In this document: positions 6,223 to 6,853 of the stretch, piece after piece
Layout of the letters: each line of letters starts with the position of its first letter
Numbering within the stretch: position 1 is the first letter of the stretch
From: Candidatus Peregrinibacteria bacterium RIFOXYB2_FULL_32_7
Lineage (GTDB): Bacteria; Patescibacteriota; Gracilibacteria; UBA1369; GWF2-33-10
DNA: 6,853 bases
Assembly (NCBI GenBank): GCA_001787465.1
Contig: MFXJ01000065.1
Location: forward strand, 375 to 7,227
Direction of reading: 5' to 3'
Position numbers and translations under genes: made by a program
The notes under the pieces: model-generated
Databases searched by the model: none
Told to the model about the DNA's origin: nothing
The model's input: the letters and a program-made list of their open reading frames with translations, nothing else

Positions 6223-6853
6223 ATGTCTTCGATAAATTTATATACACAATCCGGTGAGAAAAAAGGAGAAATAGAAGTAAATGATGAAATTTTTAACGTC
6301 AAAAATGCTAATCATATGTTAATCCATAGCGCTTTAATAAGGCAGGGGTCTAATGCGAGACATAATATTGCGCATACAAAAACTAGAGGAGAAGTACGTG
6401 GTGGAGGCGCTAAATCAAGACCGCAAAAAGGTAGTGGTCGTTCAAGACAAGGTGGCATAAGAAATATTCATATGCGTGGTGGTGGCGTATGTTTCGGTCC
6501 TCGAAATAATAGAAATTTCTTCCTTATGATGCCTAAGAAGCAAAGAAGGAAAGCGTTATTTTCCACTTTAACTTTGAAACAAAAAGACGGTCAAGTTTCC
6601 GCTTTAGAATCTTTCGATAGCCAGGAAATTAAAACGAAAATATTTGTAGCGATGCTTGATAAGTTACCTTTATCTGGTAAATTATTGATTGCAATACCTG
6701 AAAAAAATAAAATATTTGAACTTTGTGCTAGAAATATTCCAAATGTAAAAGTTATTTTGGTTCAGAATTTAAATATAAAAGATGTTCTTGAGTACGATAA
6801 TGTGTTGTTTTTGAAAGAAGCATTAACAAAAGCAGAAGAAATTTTTCTAAGCA
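6223..6853 (+). CDS. rplD: 50S ribosomal protein L4 (3' end cut by the window)
   Basis: L4 is an early-assembly 50S protein whose long loop lines the peptide exit tunnel near L22. In some bacteria it also represses its own operon and interacts with RNase E. I translated 210 codons by hand from the ATG at 6223, so the gene is nearly complete (family about 200-215). The N-terminus MSSINLYTQSG is followed by the tunnel loop: HTKTRGEVRGGGAKSRPQKG (51-70), SGRSRQGGIRN (71-81) and MRGGGVCFGP (84-93), then MPKKQRRKALFSTL (103-116). The loop matches the family pattern, though the usual KPWRQKGTGRAR reads KSRPQKGSGRSR here, losing the Trp. The Rossmann-like C-terminal part follows, with KLLIAIPE (153-160) and VKVILVQNLN (175-184). 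The start is the only sensible ATG after the rplC stop. It is probably co-transcribed with rplC; rplW would be expected next. Confidence 0.96.
   Translation, partial: MSSINLYTQSGEKKGEIEVNDEIFNVKNANHMLIHSALIRQGSNARHNIAHTKTRGEVRGGGAKSRPQKGSGRSRQGGIRNIHMRGGGVCFGPRNNRNFFLMMPKKQRRKALFSTLTLKQKDGQVSALESFDSQEIKTKIFVAMLDKLPLSGKLLIAIPEKNKIFELCARNIPNVKVILVQNLNIKDVLEYDNVLFLKEALTKAEEIFLS

Noticed and set aside
1..6853. Recoded TGA (as in Gracilibacteria/Absconditabacteria)
   Set aside because: No in-frame TGA in any gene, conserved glycines use GGN, and every complete gene ends in TAA.
1..6853. tRNA genes, CRISPR array, insertion sequence or phage remnants
   Set aside because: No cloverleaf-like segment, regularly spaced long repeats, transposase motifs or terminal inverted repeats seen on either strand.

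Overview
The window is an AT-rich bacterial chromosome segment. It carries a fused str/S10-type translation cluster on the + strand, with an unrelated two-gene unit running the other way at the left end. The + strand order is fusA (EF-G), tuf (EF-Tu), rpsJ (S10), rplC (L3), rplD (L4, cut by the right edge). This is the ancestral bacterial junction of the str and S10 operons, but rpsL and rpsG, which usually precede fusA, are not here. Every complete gene ends in TAA and glycine is encoded by GGN, so the standard bacterial code fits. AT-richness, lack of Shine-Dalgarno sequences, somewhat short L3, broken str operon and unplaceable flanking proteins together suggest a Patescibacteria/CPR-like lineage. 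That is an inference from general features; there is no 16S rRNA or marker comparison behind it.

Layout: 1-1180 (-) is the N-terminal 393 residues of an unrecognised protein that continues past the left edge. It overlaps by 8 nt a small coiled-coil-like protein at 1173-1514 (-). The 161-bp divergent gap 1515-1675 holds a heptamer repeat tract and two back-to-back predicted sigma70-type promoters. fusA spans 1676-3754. A 134-bp gap follows, with a predicted tuf promoter and a perfect 11-bp hairpin at the start of the tuf leader. tuf (3889-5082) and rpsJ (5096-5419) are 13 nt apart and probably co-transcribed. A 179-bp gap then carries a strong promoter match and a leader rich in inverted repeats before rplC (5599-6183). 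rplD starts at 6223 after a 39-nt gap containing a second heptamer tract. No gene-free stretch exceeds 300 bases.

The + strand genes work together in translation. EF-Tu delivers aminoacyl-tRNA, EF-G drives translocation, S10 is a small-subunit head protein, and L3 and L4 are early-assembling large-subunit proteins. The conserved genes themselves look ordinary; the interest is in the control regions. Three promoters were inferred on the + strand. Those of fusA and rplC share an identical 7-bp GC-containing block (GCCGCTT) at the same spacing after the -10, which suggests co-regulation of the two halves of the cluster. The rplC leader can fold in alternative ways, which makes it a candidate regulatory RNA at an unusual position inside the operon. 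I see no mobile element, CRISPR array, RNA gene or clearly new defence or metabolic system.
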